From: Formicarius rufipectus
Taxonomy: Eukaryota; Chordata; Aves; Passeriformes; Formicariidae
Assembly (NCBI GenBank): GCA_013399695.1
Contig: VXAU01004425.1
Location: 967-64,966 of the forward strand
Length of the DNA: 64,000 bases
Direction of reading: 5' to 3'
Below the pieces are notes generated by a model. The model had not been told where the DNA came from. It ran no database searches and saw only the letters and a program-made list of their open reading frames with translations. Made by a program: the position numbers and the translations under genes. Below, in pieces: positions 63,097-64,000 of the stretch. Every line of letters starts with the position of its first letter. Within the stretch, counting starts at the first letter, position 1.

Positions 63097-63441
63097 TGTG
63101 TCGGGTTTGCTAAGCTCCCCGCCAAACACAAATATGTGCCGGCTAGCTCTCCCCACCCCACTCCCAACAAAAGGGAAAAAAAACCTAGTAAAANNNNNNN
63201 NNNNNNNNNNNNNNNNNNNNNNNNCCAGGCCTGAGCTCAGAGAGATAAGCCGAGGCCTAAACACCGGGAACTGCCGGCTCCGTGTCCACCCGACAAGCGA
63301 GAGAGAAGGAGAGCAAAAGAGAAAACAGATAGGAAACTCCCTCCTGTCTTTATACACCTGATTACGTAAGGGAATGATATGGAATACTTCCTTGGTTTTG
63401 TATCCCGGTTTCTAGGGAAGGCCTACAGAAAAACTACCACA
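63097..63441 (-). mobile_element. Solo ERV LTR with 5-bp target duplication
   Basis: It runs from TGTGTCGGGTTTGC to ...AAACTACCACA and is flanked by TATGT on both sides (63092-63096 and 63442-63446). On the minus strand it has TATA-like GTATAAAG followed by a CT-rich leader, so it is antisense to DGKB. No viral internal region is attached: the signature of LTR-LTR recombination. Nearly identical over its right part to 209-430. It contains an N gap (63194-63224). The matching part of the other copy is longer, so the real LTR is probably longer than shown. Confidence 0.9.
63194..63224. other. Assembly gap (31 N) within an LTR
   Basis: A run of 31 N. The matching stretch in the LTR at the window start, between the purine-rich part near 45 and 208, is roughly 150 bases, so the gap size is probably a placeholder. 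Confidence 0.95.
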
Positions 63442-64000
63442 TATGTGAAACCAGCACTCTCAATAATGACAGCAAAACCAGTGAATATATCTTTGTCAGA
63501 TTTTCTAAAGATGCAATATTAAGTGTTTGTTAATAATAATTATATGTTCAGACACATCAAATCTGATATACCTGGTACAGTAAGGGTCCTTCACCTAGGA
63601 CCACAAATTTAGCTTCAGTGATTAGCTGAACAATAATGTTCTTGCAATGCTACATATATGTGGAAGGTAAATAAAAGCAGATAACCACAATACTTGTTGT
63701 ACCAGCTTGTTATCAGAGAAGAATGTATTTTATTCTCCCACAGAGTAAGTTATAAGAGTTGTGGGAAAACAGCAAGATGAAAAATATTGTATGTTTGATC
63801 TCCTAAAAATGTTGGTCCTCTCTACAACCTGCAACTTTGGAAGTCTATATTTCTTCCAGGAAACTGCAGAGTTCATCTCAGACCAAGAAGACTTCTCATA
63901 AGTTTTCCTTCATGAGTATAGAATAAATCCCTTCTCATCTTTTCTCTTTTGTGGAACTAAGGACATTCATACTTTTGCCTCTTTCATCCACCATGTCTCA

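Larger units (their letters stand above)
61366..64000 (+). other. DGKB: DGKB downstream intron (partial)
   Basis: AT-rich, with the LTR at 63097-63441 as its only recognised element. I searched for the linker and start of the catalytic domain and found neither. Confidence 0.8.

Overview
This is vertebrate, almost certainly avian, genomic DNA: AT-rich introns, several CR1 LINE fragments, bird-type ERV LTRs and no mammalian repeats. One protein-coding gene runs left to right through the window: diacylglycerol kinase beta (DGKB). Eleven internal coding exons are visible (13053-61365, 1061 coding nt, 353 whole codons plus two bases of a split codon). All have AG/GT borders and their phases join without a break. 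The first coding exon and the catalytic and C-terminal exons lie outside the window.

Layout by protein region: 13053-36687 (four exons, including a 21-base microexon) encodes most of the N-terminal recoverin-homology (RVH) region and the linker; 42245-44847 (three exons) encodes the EF-hand pair, with both calcium loops intact; 54238-61365 (four exons) encodes the two C1 zinc fingers and the start of the link to the catalytic domain. The product is a calcium-sensitive type I kinase that turns diacylglycerol into phosphatidic acid at membranes. Introns range from 81 bp (57115-57195, in frame and stop-free) to 13.9 kb.

The introns hold the accessory material. There are six LTR-type segments (1-430, 13340-13820, 36760-37110, 40380-41105, 43080-43545, 63097-63441), all antisense to DGKB. 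CR1 fragments are mostly antisense; one, at 31127-31448, is sense. Three copies of a tRNA-derived SINE (15762-15850, 20471-20897, 25142-25380) are all sense, with target-site duplications and an (AAC)n tail.

The most unusual items are: this SINE family, whose tail looks RTE-type rather than CR1-type; one SINE copy that brought 193 bp of foreign sequence at its 5' end inside a single 11-bp target duplication; the 81-bp in-frame intron between the C1 exons; and two near-identical LTRs in the same orientation flanking the whole 63-kb block. I saw no CRISPR array, RNA gene or other intact coding gene.
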